DNA of 64,000 bases. Source: Mucilaginibacter sp. L3T2-6. Lineage in GTDB: Bacteria; Bacteroidota; Bacteroidia; Sphingobacteriales; Sphingobacteriaceae. Each line of letters starts with the position of its first letter. Position 1 is the stretch's first letter. The DNA is taken from positions 1 to 64,000 of the forward strand of contig NZ_JAUMKC010000020.1 in assembly GCF_030519355.1 (NCBI RefSeq), in the 5' to 3' direction. Below the pieces are notes generated by a model. It saw only the letters and a list, made by a program, of their open reading frames with translations, was not told the DNA's origin and searched no databases. The translations under genes and the position numbers were made by a program. Positions 54,268 through 64,000 of the stretch are shown here, one piece after another.

Positions 54268-55287
54268 ATGAATATCGCCCTCCATCATTTCAGGCTTATT
54301 GACACAATTTCAAAAGACGGAACACTTACAAAAGCGGCTCAAACTCTGCATTTAACGCAGTCTGCATTAAGCCATCAGTTAAAGGAACTGGAGCGCGAAC
54401 TGGAGGTAGAGATATTTAGCCGGCAGGGTAAAAGGTTACATTTAACTGACCAGGGTCACAGGTTTCTACGGAGTTCTGAGAAAATATTGGCAGAAATAAA
54501 ATCGCTTGAGGAAGATATTAATAATTATAAAAACGGCAAAACTGGTAATTTAACTATCAGCATGCAATGTTATACCGCCTATCATTGGCTGCCCGGCATC
54601 ATCAAATACTATAAAAAGCAATGGCCGGATATCAATATCCAGATTTTAAGCGATGCCACCCGCCGGCCGCTGGAATACCTGATGAACGGCGATCTGGACA
54701 TAGGTATAATTCGTACACAAATGGTGAACACCAAAATCCGGTATGAACCTATTTTTGAAGACCACCTGACCGCTGTAATAAGTAAAGAGCACCCGTTGGC
54801 GCAGAAAGACATTATAGAAATTGCTGATTTTCAAGGGCAGGAACTGATATTGCCGTTGTATGACCCTTCTTACCAGGATACGCCTGTGATAGAGTCGCTT
54901 ATACAAACGCAGCATGTCAAGCCGAAAACATTGCACCGTATCCATTACACCGATGCTACCATCGAGATGGTGAATGCGGGTTTGGGCATTACGGTTATGG
55001 CGGACTGGATTGTTGAACCCTACCTTGCCGGGCGTAATATTGTTGTGAAACCGCTGCATCATAGTGTAGCCAAACGCGCCTGGTTTGCAGCTACCTGCAA
55101 ACAAACACCAGCCATACAAAATTTTTTGGAATGCCTGAAACTCTATTTCTCGGGTGCGGATATGAATGTTGATGAAACAGAGAAAAAAATAATTGTAAAT
55201 GAGCATGTGGTGAAGAAGCGCGCTGGCGTGATAGTCGCTAACCCTGTAGTCAACAGACTACAGGACATCAGGAACTATCAGTATTAG
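54268..55287 (+). CDS. LysR family regulator next to the efflux operon
   Basis: 339 residues. The winged helix-turn-helix is at residues 5-65 (HFRLIDTISKDGTLTKAAQTLHLTQSALSHQLKELERELEVEIFSRQG), followed by a substrate-binding domain (90-290, with FEDHLTAVISKEHPLA near 175). The C-terminus (300-339) is longer than usual and charged. It is divergent from TolC over 89 bases and is the obvious candidate regulator of the pump, responding to an unknown ligand. MetR-like LysR members are the closest type by length. Confidence 0.9.
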   Translation: MNIALHHFRLIDTISKDGTLTKAAQTLHLTQSALSHQLKELERELEVEIFSRQGKRLHLTDQGHRFLRSSEKILAEIKSLEEDINNYKNGKTGNLTISMQCYTAYHWLPGIIKYYKKQWPDINIQILSDATRRPLEYLMNGDLDIGIIRTQMVNTKIRYEPIFEDHLTAVISKEHPLAQKDIIEIADFQGQELILPLYDPSYQDTPVIESLIQTQHVKPKTLHRIHYTDATIEMVNAGLGITVMADWIVEPYLAGRNIVVKPLHHSVAKRAWFAATCKQTPAIQNFLECLKLYFSGADMNVDETEKKIIVNEHVVKKRAGVIVANPVVNRLQDIRNYQY

Positions 55288-55384
55288 CGGCCGGAATCTG
55301 AGAGGGTTAAGTGCTTTAATGAACTATACAATGCTAAAATAAAGTCGTCAGGAAACACTTTGGGTTAGTTATTTACCTGCTAAA

Positions 55385-56602
55385 TTGATGAAAAAACTTC
55401 TGGTTATAATTTTCTTCTACACAAACTCTCTTTTCGCTCAAGCCATACTTAAACCTTTCCCTCAGCATGTGAAGTATTTTCCCGGGGCCATTAAGCCTAA
55501 CCATGTTACACAAATCCGTTTGGACGATGCTGTAAAAACTTTTTACAACCAATGGAAAACGCGCTTTATAAAACAAGTGCCTGGTACTAATGAAGATTTT
55601 ATTTGGTTTGAAAATAAAGGCAGGAAGCAATGTGTGTCTGAAGGTCAGGGATACGGAATGATCATTATGGCGCTGATGGCTGGTTTCGATGCATCGGCAA
55701 AAGATATTTATGATAACCTTTTTCGTTATGCCAGGGCCCATCCGTCAGGAAAAAGCAAATACCTGATGGCCTGGGCACAATATGCTAATAATAAAAGCAC
55801 AGATAATACTTCCGCCAGCGACGGTGACCTTGATATTGCCTACTCGCTTTTGTTGGCAGACAAGCAATGGGGCAGCAAAGGTAAAATAAATTACCAGGCA
55901 GAAGCAAAGGCGACGATTAATGCCATTATGCAACACGAGATCAATCATCAAACATGGACGGTTTTGTTAAGCGACGGTATCGAGCGGGAAAGCAGGGACT
56001 ATTTTACCACCCGCTCATCAGATTTTATGCCTGCGCATTTTAAGGCGTTCAGGCGGGCAACCGATGATGCCCGGTGGGATAAGGTTATAAATACCGGCTA
56101 TAAACTCTTTATCACTATGCAGGATAAATATAGCCCGGATGCCGGATTAATCCCCGACTTCATTGTCAACATCAATAAAAAGCCAAAACCTGCGCAGCCA
56201 AACTTCCTGGAATCGCCGTACGACGGCCAATATAATTATAATGCCTGCCGGGTTCCGTGGCGTATAACCGCCGATTACCTGATGACCGGTGATGAACGTT
56301 CAAAACATATCGCCGGTAAAATTAACCGGTGGGTGATGGAGACAACCAATAATGATACCTATAACCTTTCCGCTGGTTATACTCTTGCCGGAAACGATAT
56401 CAAACACCGTTATTTCGAAGCATTGAGTTTTATTGCGCCCTTTGGTGTTTCGGCTACGATTGAAGGGAAGAACCAGGCCTGGCTTAACAAGTTATGGAAT
56501 TACCTTAACGGTTTTAAATTAAAGGATTACGATTATTATGACAACACCATTAAATTGCTTGATATGATAATTATTTCGGGAAACTACTGGCGTGTAAAGT
56601 AA
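55385..56602 (+). CDS. Secreted GH8 glycoside hydrolase
   Basis: 405 residues with signal peptide (1-18). The GH8 (alpha/alpha)6 barrel shows catalytic acid Glu86 in SEGQGYGM and Asp146 in ASDGDLDIAYSL, the usual family signature, then aromatic-rich helices to the end. GH8 includes cellulases, chitosanases and reducing-end xylose-releasing exo-xylanases. The subfamily cannot be told here. A chitosanase role would match the GH2 exo-glucosaminidase at 3.9 kb, but the two genes are far apart. Confidence 0.85.
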   Translation: MMKKLLVIIFFYTNSLFAQAILKPFPQHVKYFPGAIKPNHVTQIRLDDAVKTFYNQWKTRFIKQVPGTNEDFIWFENKGRKQCVSEGQGYGMIIMALMAGFDASAKDIYDNLFRYARAHPSGKSKYLMAWAQYANNKSTDNTSASDGDLDIAYSLLLADKQWGSKGKINYQAEAKATINAIMQHEINHQTWTVLLSDGIERESRDYFTTRSSDFMPAHFKAFRRATDDARWDKVINTGYKLFITMQDKYSPDAGLIPDFIVNINKKPKPAQPNFLESPYDGQYNYNACRVPWRITADYLMTGDERSKHIAGKINRWVMETTNNDTYNLSAGYTLAGNDIKHRYFEALSFIAPFGVSATIEGKNQAWLNKLWNYLNGFKLKDYDYYDNTIKLLDMIIISGNYWRVK

Positions 56603-56661
56603 AATCACATTTCCAAACCTCAGATCCCCTGATCGTATTTTCACAAATTACAATCCGCAGA

Positions 56662-57963
56662 TCACTTCTGCCTGAACCACACCTGCACCGGCGCACCGTT
56701 AAAATCAAAGTTTTCTCTCAGCTTGTTTTCAATGAAACGATAGTAAGGCTCCTTGATATACTGCGGAAGATTGCAGAAAAAGGCAAACATTGGCGATGTG
56801 CCGGCTATTTGTGTAATGTATTTTATCTTCACATACTTGCCCTTGATTGACGGGGGAGGGTAGGCCTCAATAATAGGCAGCATTACTTCGTTAAGCTTGG
56901 ATGTCGGGATTTTTCTTATCTTATTTTGATAAACCTGGTTCGCGGTTTCGATAACCTTTAACACCCTTTGTTTTTCTGTTACGGAAGTAAACACAATCGG
57001 CACATCGGTAAACGGTGCTATTTTATCACGTATCTGCTCCTCGAAAACTTTAATGGTCTTGCTATTCTTTTCGATGAGGTCCCATTTGTTTACCACTATT
57101 ACTACGCCTTTTTTGTTTTTCTCCGCAAGGTGGAAAATATTGATATCCTGCGATTCAAACCCTTCAACAGCATCAATCATCAGTATAACTACGTCGGCTT
57201 CTTCCAATGCTTTGATGGTGCGCATTACCGAATAAAATTCAATATTCTCCTTCACCTTAGTTTTCTTGCGAAGACCCGCAGTGTCAATCAGCATAAAATT
57301 ATGACCGTACTGATTATAATGAATGTGTATCGAATCACGAGTTGTGCCGGCGATAGGGGTTACTATATTGCGCTCTTTTCCTATAAGGGAATTAATGATA
57401 GATGATTTGCCCACGTTTGGCCGGCCAACGATTGCATATTTTGGTAATGTGTTTTCTTCCAGCGGTTCATTGTCAAAATGTTTTACTACTTCATCCAGCA
57501 ACTCGCCGGTTCCGGAACCAGTCATTGAAGAAATATTGTAAAGCTCGCCCAAACCAAGACTGTAAAAAACCATCGAGTCCGAAAGCAGGTCTGTATTGTC
57601 AAGCTTATTTACTACCACAAATACCGGCTTATTACTTCTCCGGAGCAGGGTGGCTATTTCATCGTCAAGGTCGGTAATTCCGGTAGTAACGTCAACCATA
57701 AATAAAATTACGGTAGCTTCCTCGATGGCTATCACCACTTGTTCGCGGATAGCGGCCTCAAACAAATCTGTAGAATTTGCCACGTAACCGCCGGTGTCTA
57801 TAACCGTAAACTGGTGGCCAACCCATTCCGAAACGCCATAATGCCGGTCACGGGTAACACCACTAAAATCGTCCACAATAGCTTTACGGCTTTCGGTTAA
57901 ACGGTTATATAAAGTTGATTTGCCTACATTGGGGCGGCCTACTATGGCTACTATATTGCTCAT
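56662..57963 (-). CDS. der: Ribosome biogenesis GTPase Der
   Basis: 433 residues, the double-G-domain family. First G domain: GRPNVGKSTLYNRL at 8-21, DTGG near 56 and NKLD near 120. Second: GRPNVGKSSIINSL near 179, DTAG near 227, NKWD near 292. The C-terminal KH-like domain at 350-433 ends FNGAPVQVWFRQK. It is essential for 50S assembly. It lies 105 bases after the era gene on the same strand. Confidence 0.97.
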   Translation of the reverse strand: MSNIVAIVGRPNVGKSTLYNRLTESRKAIVDDFSGVTRDRHYGVSEWVGHQFTVIDTGGYVANSTDLFEAAIREQVVIAIEEATVILFMVDVTTGITDLDDEIATLLRRSNKPVFVVVNKLDNTDLLSDSMVFYSLGLGELYNISSMTGSGTGELLDEVVKHFDNEPLEENTLPKYAIVGRPNVGKSSIINSLIGKERNIVTPIAGTTRDSIHIHYNQYGHNFMLIDTAGLRKKTKVKENIEFYSVMRTIKALEEADVVILMIDAVEGFESQDINIFHLAEKNKKGVVIVVNKWDLIEKNSKTIKVFEEQIRDKIAPFTDVPIVFTSVTEKQRVLKVIETANQVYQNKIRKIPTSKLNEVMLPIIEAYPPPSIKGKYVKIKYITQIAGTSPMFAFFCNLPQYIKEPYYRFIENKLRENFDFNGAPVQVWFRQK

Positions 57964-58068
57964 CTTGGTTTACAATTTTAGATTTGCGAAATATGATTTC
58001 TATAATTCGCATTAAGGGATATTTCGATTTACAAATTTGACCAGAAAAATCATAATTCGTAAACCCAG

Positions 58069-58944
58069 TTATTCATACCCAAATTTCTTCAGGTAATTTT
58101 TCTTACTGCGCCAGTCGGGGATAACTTTTACAAACATCTCGAGGAATATTTTACGCTGAAAAAAATCCTCCATATCGCGGCGGGCGTATGTACCTACAAT
58201 TTTCAGCATTTCTCCGCCTTTCCCGATAATGATGTTCTTCTGAGAATCGCGCTCCACGATTATTTCGGCGCTGATCCTGTAAAGTTTTTCTCCTTCTACA
58301 AATGAGGTAACGACCACTTCAACGCTGTATGGGATTTCCTTTTTGTATTGTTTTAAAATCTGCGCACGGATCATTTCCGACGCAAAAAAACGGTCGTTTC
58401 GGTCGGTCAGCGCATCTTTTTCGTAGTAAGCCGGATGTTCAGGCAGGTTATCAACCACAAAGTTCATTACGGCCTGTATGTTATAATTTTTTAATGCCGA
58501 TATAGCAAAAATAGCTTTAGGGCGTAGCTTTTCTTCCCAGAAAGCCAGTTTAGCTTTTACCGTTTCCTCGTCGCTTTGGTCAACTTTATTCACAAGCACC
58601 GCAATTGGCGCCAGCGATCCTTCCAGTTTTTTTAACACATCGGTCTCGTCAAACTCCTCGTAAATATCAGTCACAAGCAAAATAAGGTCAGCATCCACAA
58701 TGGATCCGTCAACCTGGTGCATCATGCTTTCGTGCAGGGCGTAGTGCGGCTTGATAACTCCGGGCGTATCCGAAAATACAATCTGGTAGTCTGTGTCGTT
58801 CACTATACCAAGTATACGGTGCCTGGTTGTCTGCGCTTTAGGGGTAATTATCGACATATTCTCGCCCACCAGCGCGTTCATTAAGGTCGACTTACCTGCG
58901 TTGGGCTTACCAATTATACTTACGAAACCTGCCTTATGGGCCAT
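58069..58944 (-). CDS. era: GTPase Era
   Basis: 291 residues. G domain with GKPNAGKSTLMNAL at 12-25, DTPG near 57 and NKVD near 120; KH domain with VERDSQKNIIIGKGGEMLKIVG near 235. It is a 16S rRNA/30S assembly checkpoint GTPase. It is divergent from the tRNA gene and upstream of der, a usual Bacteroidota pairing. Confidence 0.97.
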   Translation of the reverse strand: MAHKAGFVSIIGKPNAGKSTLMNALVGENMSIITPKAQTTRHRILGIVNDTDYQIVFSDTPGVIKPHYALHESMMHQVDGSIVDADLILLVTDIYEEFDETDVLKKLEGSLAPIAVLVNKVDQSDEETVKAKLAFWEEKLRPKAIFAISALKNYNIQAVMNFVVDNLPEHPAYYEKDALTDRNDRFFASEMIRAQILKQYKKEIPYSVEVVVTSFVEGEKLYRISAEIIVERDSQKNIIIGKGGEMLKIVGTYARRDMEDFFQRKIFLEMFVKVIPDWRSKKNYLKKFGYE

Positions 58945-59064
58945 AAAATTTTTTTAAATATTATTTGGACTGCAAAGAAACGAATTATATCTTTGCAGTC
59001 CCAATTAAAAATAAGGATTTCACCGATTTGGGAAATAAAACGGTGTGATCAAAACAAAATAGAG

Positions 59065-59137
<73 letters not shown>

Positions 59138-59145
59138 CCTGAAAT

Positions 59146-59185
59146 AAGGCAGTTACGATAAAAAGTGGCTGCCTTTCTTTTTTCT
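59146..59185 (+). terminator. Terminator of the initiator tRNA
   Basis: AAGGCAG (59146-59152) and CTGCCTT (59169-59175) pair over a 16-base loop and are followed by TCTTTTTTCTTTC. It lies just after the tRNA. Confidence 0.75.
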
Positions 59186-59389
59186 TTCAATGTATTTTTA
59201 CCTGGGCGCGGGATCCAAGATGGTGGTATAAGCTAAAAATGCATCCCGACGAGAATACGAACTTGCCGATGGAATTTTAATGCGTTGTTGAAACAAGCTA
59301 ACCTTAAGCTTTGAATTAATATCGTAAACAAATTTGAAAATCAGGTCAATTACACTTGATAACCTCTGATAATCACCAACTCTAATCAG

Positions 59390-60238
59390 CTAATCTTTAT
59401 TTCCAAGCCACAGCAGTGCATCCAGGATCATCTTTGCCTCCGTTTTATTAGCGAAGGTGTAAGATAGGGTTTTATCGGTATTGTCGTATTTATGCTCATA
59501 GTCCATATCATTATGGCCTATGTTCATGTATATCATGCGGTATTTGATGTTGGTCCATAATACGGGATAAAAGCCGCTGTGCCATATTTCGGATTGCTTC
59601 GGGCCTGTACCGAGGGGAAAACTGGCCGAATCTATTGAGGCCAATATCCTTATATCGGCGTTTTGGCGCAGGTCGTATTGCCAGCGGTACCACTCGTTTG
59701 GCGAGGTGCTGAAAGTTTTGGGCAGATATTTCATGGCGGGGAAGTTGGTGTCAATATCTAAAACTGCAGGCGAAGGCCGCCAGATATTGCTTACATACTG
59801 ACCGGAGCCCAGAAACTCTTTATGATACCAATCCCAGTCCTGGTTATATTTTGATGGTGTTAAAGCAAAGGCAGAAAAATGAAAACCCATCCATGCGCCG
59901 CCGCCCTTCATGTATTTTTCAAAAGCCTCGCGCTGTGCAGGGGCTTCGGGCCGGGTATCTAAAAACAGCACCACTTGATAATTTTTAAGGAAACCTGCGT
60001 TAAGATTATCCCAGTTTTTGGTGGAATCGTACACAAAATTGTATTCTGTTGCCATTTTTGCAAACCAGGGGTTGGCCTCGTGCACAAAGCTGATGTGCGC
60101 TTTGTCTTCCTGCGCCGTATAAAAGGCAATTACCTTAAATTTAGGCTGAGCGCGCTGTGCTTTTACCTGGCAAAATGTAAGGAGAATAAAAGCGCATAAA
60201 ATCGCTGTAATCTTATCGTAACGAATTAACGAAAACAT
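59390..60238 (-). CDS. ThuA domain protein, exported
   Basis: 282 residues. A signal peptide (8-28) is followed by the ThuA-type glutamine-amidotransferase-like fold: KVIAFYTAQEDKAHISFVHEANPWFAKMATEYNFVYD near 35-72, QVVLFLDTRPEAPAQREAFEKYMKGGGAWMGFHFSAF near 90-125 and WTNIKYRMIYMNIGHNDMDYEH near 230-252. ThuA proteins take part in trehalose or other sugar use in some bacteria; in Bacteroidota many sit near glycan genes. Catalytic Cys is lacking here (GFHFSAF at that site). It is divergent from the long surface protein gene. Confidence 0.8.
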   Translation of the reverse strand: MFSLIRYDKITAILCAFILLTFCQVKAQRAQPKFKVIAFYTAQEDKAHISFVHEANPWFAKMATEYNFVYDSTKNWDNLNAGFLKNYQVVLFLDTRPEAPAQREAFEKYMKGGGAWMGFHFSAFALTPSKYNQDWDWYHKEFLGSGQYVSNIWRPSPAVLDIDTNFPAMKYLPKTFSTSPNEWYRWQYDLRQNADIRILASIDSASFPLGTGPKQSEIWHSGFYPVLWTNIKYRMIYMNIGHNDMDYEHKYDNTDKTLSYTFANKTEAKMILDALLWLGNKD

Positions 60239-60421
60239 ATGTTGTTAACAATTAGTGACGCTAAAATTAGCAACAAAAACGCACGAAACAGGTGCATGAG
60301 TGGCATGTAGAAGCTTTGTAGTGGCTCATAACGGATTTTTTAGTTAAAAGGCTTGTTTTTAAAAATATCAATGCATATCTTTAATAAAGCTAACCGCAAA
60401 CCTAAAATCCACGTTGCCATA

Positions 60422-63400
60422 ATGTTTAAATCAACCCAACTCAGCTGTTTATTGCTAATTGCCGTATTGCTGCCAGCTGTAACATCGGCGCAGCTAACTA
60501 TAAAGGGCCGGGTTTTGAACCAGGCTGATACTAAGCCTGTAGCACATGCCAGCGTATTTTTAAGTAATGCGGCTGTAGGTAATCAAACGACCGGGGACGG
60601 CACATTTTTGCTGAGCAACGTAAAGCCGGGGAAATATGACCTGGTAGTGTCGATAATTGGTTTCGACGTTTATAAACAGGCCATAACCGTCGAAAATTCC
60701 AATATTATCCTGCCAGATATTCGGATCTTCCCTAAAACCATTGCTTTATCTGAGGTTAAGATTAAACCTAAAGATGACCCTAACCGAGGGTATTATTATG
60801 AAATATTTAAAAAGGAATTCCTGGGTGAATCAGACTTGGCAAAAGAATGTAAGATATTAAACCCTGAGGTGCTGGACTTTAAATACGACGATGACAAAAA
60901 AATATTAATTGCATCATCTGCCGATTTTTTGGTGATTGAAAATGCCGGACTGGGTTATCGGCTAAAATACCTGCTCACCAATTTTACCAAAAATAATAAC
61001 GATGAATATCAGCAAACGTTACATTACGAAGGCTCATCGTTTTTTGAAAACCTGCAAGGTACTGCGACACAGGAGCGTGCATGGGAAAATCGCAGGCTCG
61101 AAGCCTATGAGGGGTCGCCCAAACATTTTTTGCGCGCAGCACTGGCCAACCGGCTTGATGAGGAAGGTTTTAGGGTTTTTCAATATGCTATCCGTCAAAA
61201 TCCAGAGCGTCCGCCGGAGGAATTGATAACCTCTAAAATAAACTATTATAGGCATGCCGGCAGCAGTGCGAAAAGAAGCAAAGATTCACTATCGTTTTGG
61301 AAGAAGAAGCAAAAGTTAAAGAAATACCTGACCAGTCTGCAGCATTATCCGCTAAACAGTGCCGACCTTGTAAAGCTGACGGACAAATACGGGGTATATG
61401 CCCTGGGTTGTGATAACGATGGACTGCATATTACTTACAACCAAAACCGCCGGTTTTCATCTGCAACAGCAATTGAAAATCTGAATAGCCGCTACAACAA
61501 AGACGTAACGTTGCTTACTTTCAACGAGCCGTTTGGATATTTTGATGAAAATGGGGTGTATACCAACCCTAATGCCATACAATACACCGGAGCGTGGGCC
61601 AAAAAACGTATGGCGGATTTATTGCCGACAGATTATGCACCTCCTGCTGGCGCGGTGATGCTGTCTGCAGGTATCGATACGTTGACAGGTCCACAGGAAA
61701 AACTGGAGGATTACATAAGATTGCATCCTGCAGAACAGGCCTATCTGCATTTTGATAAACCATACTATGCCGCCGGCGATACCATCTATTTTAAGGCGTA
61801 CGTAACTATGAATGAACGCCATTGGCCTACTCAGCTGAGCGGTGTGTTGCATGTTGATCTTATCAACACAAAAAACAAAATCGATCAATCGCTGCTGCTG
61901 AAGATCAGCGACGGTGTTTGCTGGGGCGATTTTGCGCTACCCGATTCGCTGCCCAAAGGCGAATACCGCGTTCGGGCCTACACTAACCTGATGCGTAACA
62001 CTGATAGCACCAGATTTTTTAGCCGCACGTTCCCTTTGGTTTCCCCGCTAGCTGATAAGGTGCCGGAAAGCGGCGGCGGCCAACCGGCGGCCAATAAACC
62101 CGACGTTCAGTTATTGCCCGAAGGCGGACACCTGGTAGCCGGGCTAAAAACAAGGGTTGCCTTTAAAGCGATCGGCCCGGACGGTTTAGGAATGACCGTT
62201 AAAGGAGCCGTGACCGATAGTACCGGCAAAATAATAACGACCTTTGCCTCGGCGCATTTGGGCATGGGTTTTTTTGAAATATCACCAGAGGCTGGTAAAG
62301 TTTATAAGGCTAACTTAACTTTTGCAAATGGTTATCAAAACACCATTGATCTGCCCTCCGCAGCGCAAAGCGGTATAACGCTGGCAGTTGATAATGACTC
62401 GCTGCAAAAAACATCAATCATAATTAAAGCCAATACAGAATACCTGGCACAAAATAAAAATAAAGAATATAAAGTGCTGGTTTATTCGGGTGGAATTATA
62501 ACTACTGTAAACACTAAACTGGATAGCGCAATCATAAGATTAGATATTGCCAAACGGCGCCTTAGAACGGGCGTAAATACGGCCACGTTATTCTCGCCGG
62601 AAAGCGAACCGCTGGCCGAGCGCCTGTTTTTTATACAGAACTATGACAAGCTGAACCTTGACATCAAAAGTGATAAAAATGCATACGCCCCGCGCGAAAA
62701 GGTAAGTATCAGCTTAAATGCAAAAAATAGGGCAGATTCTGTAGTCGCCGGTCATTTTTCAGTATCAGTAACGGACGAGAGCAAAGTACCTGTTGATGAG
62801 AATAAAGAAAGCTCTATATTAAGCAGCCTGCTGTTAACGGATGATTTAAAGGGGACAGTTGAACAGCCCGGCTATTACTTTAACAACATCAGCGATACTA
62901 CCCTGAAAAACCTGGACCTGGTGATGCTGACACATGGCTACCGCAACTTTGAATGGCGGGAAGTGTTAAAAGGGGACGACCAACCGTTAAAATATCAGGC
63001 CGAAAGAAATCTGGAGATAAGCGGTGTGGCTAAATCGCTTGGTGGAAGGCCATTGGCAAACGCAAGTGTGTCGTTGATTGCTACAGGTGGCGGCGGAGTG
63101 CTAAGCGAGCAAGCTGATGAAACGGGTCACTTCAAATTTACAAATCTTGATTTTGCTGATTCTACACGTTTTATATTGCAGGCAGCAAAGGCAGATGGCG
63201 GTAATAAAACACAATTGATTTACCAGCCGCCTTTAGCCCCGGGTTTACTAACAGGCATAAAGGGTAGCATCAACGTGAACCATGAACTTAAAACTTACCT
63301 TCAAAATGCTAAAGCGCAGCAAAACGAATACGCAAAATATGGCACTCCAAAAGGTATATTACTACAGGAAGTAAAAATAAAGGCGCTAAAGGAAAAGAAT

Positions 63401-64000
63401 AATTATCGGTCATCGGTTTTGGGTGGCCCCGGAATTGCCGACCAGGTGGTGCACATGGATGATATTAAAACTGGGGGCACGCTATCTGATAAACTAAACG
63501 GCATACTTAGACGAGTTATTTTTGTGAATAATGGTGGCAGAGCGACAGCCGTTTTAGATGCCGGAGGAGCCCTTTCGGCTAACGGTAATGAAAAGGGCAT
63601 GGTAGTTTTTGTTGATGGCGTGCAAATGCAGCGGCCATTTGATGTTAATAGTTTAGGTAATGATGTTGAGACGGTTGAAATTTTAAAATATGCAAATGCC
63701 GCAATATATGGCGTAGACGGCGGGCAGGGAGTGTTAGTTTTTACCACCAGGATAGGTAAGCCCAGAGATCTGAAAGACATTCCATCGTTTGGGATTTTAC
63801 CGATAACACCCAGGGGATTCTATAAGGCCCGCACATTTTATTCCCCGCGGTACCCGGCCAATGAAACAAATTTGAAGAAGAGAGATTTAAGGTCTACCAT
63901 CTATTGGAACCCCGAATTGCTTACCGATAAAGCAGGCAATGCATCGATAGATTTTTATAATGCCGATGGCCCGGGAACATACCGCGTTGTGATTGAAGGG
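60422..64000 (+). CDS. Large surface protein: regulatory domain, MG2-like region and TonB plug (partial)
   Basis: The reading frame is open to the window end (1193 residues visible, C-terminus missing). ATG at 60422 precedes a good signal peptide (MFKSTQLSCLLLIAVLLPAVTSA); an in-frame ATG at 60371 is possible. Residues 25-115 are a carboxypeptidase-regulatory-like domain (LTIKGRVLNQADTKPVAHASVFL). Residue 430-550 is an alpha-2-macroglobulin MG2-type strand (EQAYLHFDKPYYAAGDTIYFKAYV). Residue 860-890 is a second regulatory domain; 1000-1110 is a TonB-plug-like domain (KGMVVFVDGVQMQ and VETVEILKYANAAIYG). Such proteins occur in Bacteroidota outer membranes; their function is unknown. Confidence 0.82.
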   Translation, partial: MFKSTQLSCLLLIAVLLPAVTSAQLTIKGRVLNQADTKPVAHASVFLSNAAVGNQTTGDGTFLLSNVKPGKYDLVVSIIGFDVYKQAITVENSNIILPDIRIFPKTIALSEVKIKPKDDPNRGYYYEIFKKEFLGESDLAKECKILNPEVLDFKYDDDKKILIASSADFLVIENAGLGYRLKYLLTNFTKNNNDEYQQTLHYEGSSFFENLQGTATQERAWENRRLEAYEGSPKHFLRAALANRLDEEGFRVFQYAIRQNPERPPEELITSKINYYRHAGSSAKRSKDSLSFWKKKQKLKKYLTSLQHYPLNSADLVKLTDKYGVYALGCDNDGLHITYNQNRRFSSATAIENLNSRYNKDVTLLTFNEPFGYFDENGVYTNPNAIQYTGAWAKKRMADLLPTDYAPPAGAVMLSAGIDTLTGPQEKLEDYIRLHPAEQAYLHFDKPYYAAGDTIYFKAYVTMNERHWPTQLSGVLHVDLINTKNKIDQSLLLKISDGVCWGDFALPDSLPKGEYRVRAYTNLMRNTDSTRFFSRTFPLVSPLADKVPESGGGQPAANKPDVQLLPEGGHLVAGLKTRVAFKAIGPDGLGMTVKGAVTDSTGKIITTFASAHLGMGFFEISPEAGKVYKANLTFANGYQNTIDLPSAAQSGITLAVDNDSLQKTSIIIKANTEYLAQNKNKEYKVLVYSGGIITTVNTKLDSAIIRLDIAKRRLRTGVNTATLFSPESEPLAERLFFIQNYDKLNLDIKSDKNAYAPREKVSISLNAKNRADSVVAGHFSVSVTDESKVPVDENKESSILSSLLLTDDLKGTVEQPGYYFNNISDTTLKNLDLVMLTHGYRNFEWREVLKGDDQPLKYQAERNLEISGVAKSLGGRPLANASVSLIATGGGGVLSEQADETGHFKFTNLDFADSTRFILQAAKADGGNKTQLIYQPPLAPGLLTGIKGSINVNHELKTYLQNAKAQQNEYAKYGTPKGILLQEVKIKALKEKNNYRSSVLGGPGIADQVVHMDDIKTGGTLSDKLNGILRRVIFVNNGGRATAVLDAGGALSANGNEKGMVVFVDGVQMQRPFDVNSLGNDVETVEILKYANAAIYGVDGGQGVLVFTTRIGKPRDLKDIPSFGILPITPRGFYKARTFYSPRYPANETNLKKRDLRSTIYWNPELLTDKAGNASIDFYNADGPGTYRVVIEG

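Overview
The window looks like the chromosome of a Bacteroidota bacterium of the family Sphingobacteriaceae, most like Mucilaginibacter or Pedobacter. This is inferred from several signs. Genes start without strong Shine-Dalgarno sequences, and promoters carry the TAnnTTTG -7 box. There are many secreted glycan-active enzymes, SusC-like regulatory/plug domains, DUF5916, DUF3943 and DUF3347 proteins, a 7TM-AraC regulator and FtsX-type permeases. I see no prophage, insertion sequence, CRISPR array or rRNA operon. Layout: 1-3.8 kb holds a minus-strand group of secreted Met/His/Cys-rich and DUF3347 proteins that looks copper related, plus a BNR-fold protein. 3.9-6.5 kb is a GH2 exo-glucosaminidase-like enzyme. 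6.6-8.4 kb has a LOG-family hydrolase and an MFS transporter. 8.5-16 kb is an aromatic amino acid block on the minus strand: S4 protein-aroB, a TIM-barrel isomerase, then pheA, DAHP synthase/chorismate mutase, aroA and aroC. Ahead of pheA lies a complete leader-peptide attenuator that the standard gene set misses. 16.1-17.3 kb is proline dehydrogenase. 17.7-23.4 kb is an imuA-imuB-dnaE2 mutagenic repair cassette with a palindrome inside its promoter. 23.9-26.6 kb is a rifampin-phosphotransferase-like enzyme, followed by small hypothetical genes, one of them frameshifted. 28-31.6 kb is a membrane AraC regulator fused in frame to an FtsX/MacB-type ABC permease. 31.7-48.3 kb is a mixture: a DUF5916 outer-membrane protein, a DUF5009 acyltransferase, an RRM protein, a GreA-like protein, an esterase, an alpha-amylase, AraC/PhyH, DUF3943, an SDR, an MMPL exporter, and dgkA-recO. 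48.4-54.2 kb is a TolC-RND-MFP efflux operon beside a divergent LysR regulator. 55.4-60.2 kb holds GH8, der, era, an initiator tRNA and a ThuA protein. The window ends inside a large regulatory/MG2/TonB-plug surface protein. How the parts work together: the aromatic block is co-oriented, so the Phe/Tyr-rich leader could set expression of pheA and, by read-through, of the downstream DAHP synthase/mutase, aroA and aroC. The three Imu proteins form one translesion polymerase module. The TolC/RND/MFP set forms one tripartite pump, probably controlled by the LysR neighbour. Between genes there are several different palindromic repeats (near 9.7, 11.2, 12.4, 16.0 and 48.4 kb), and at least two short transcription units that look like small RNAs or micro-proteins (34.2 and 37.1 kb).
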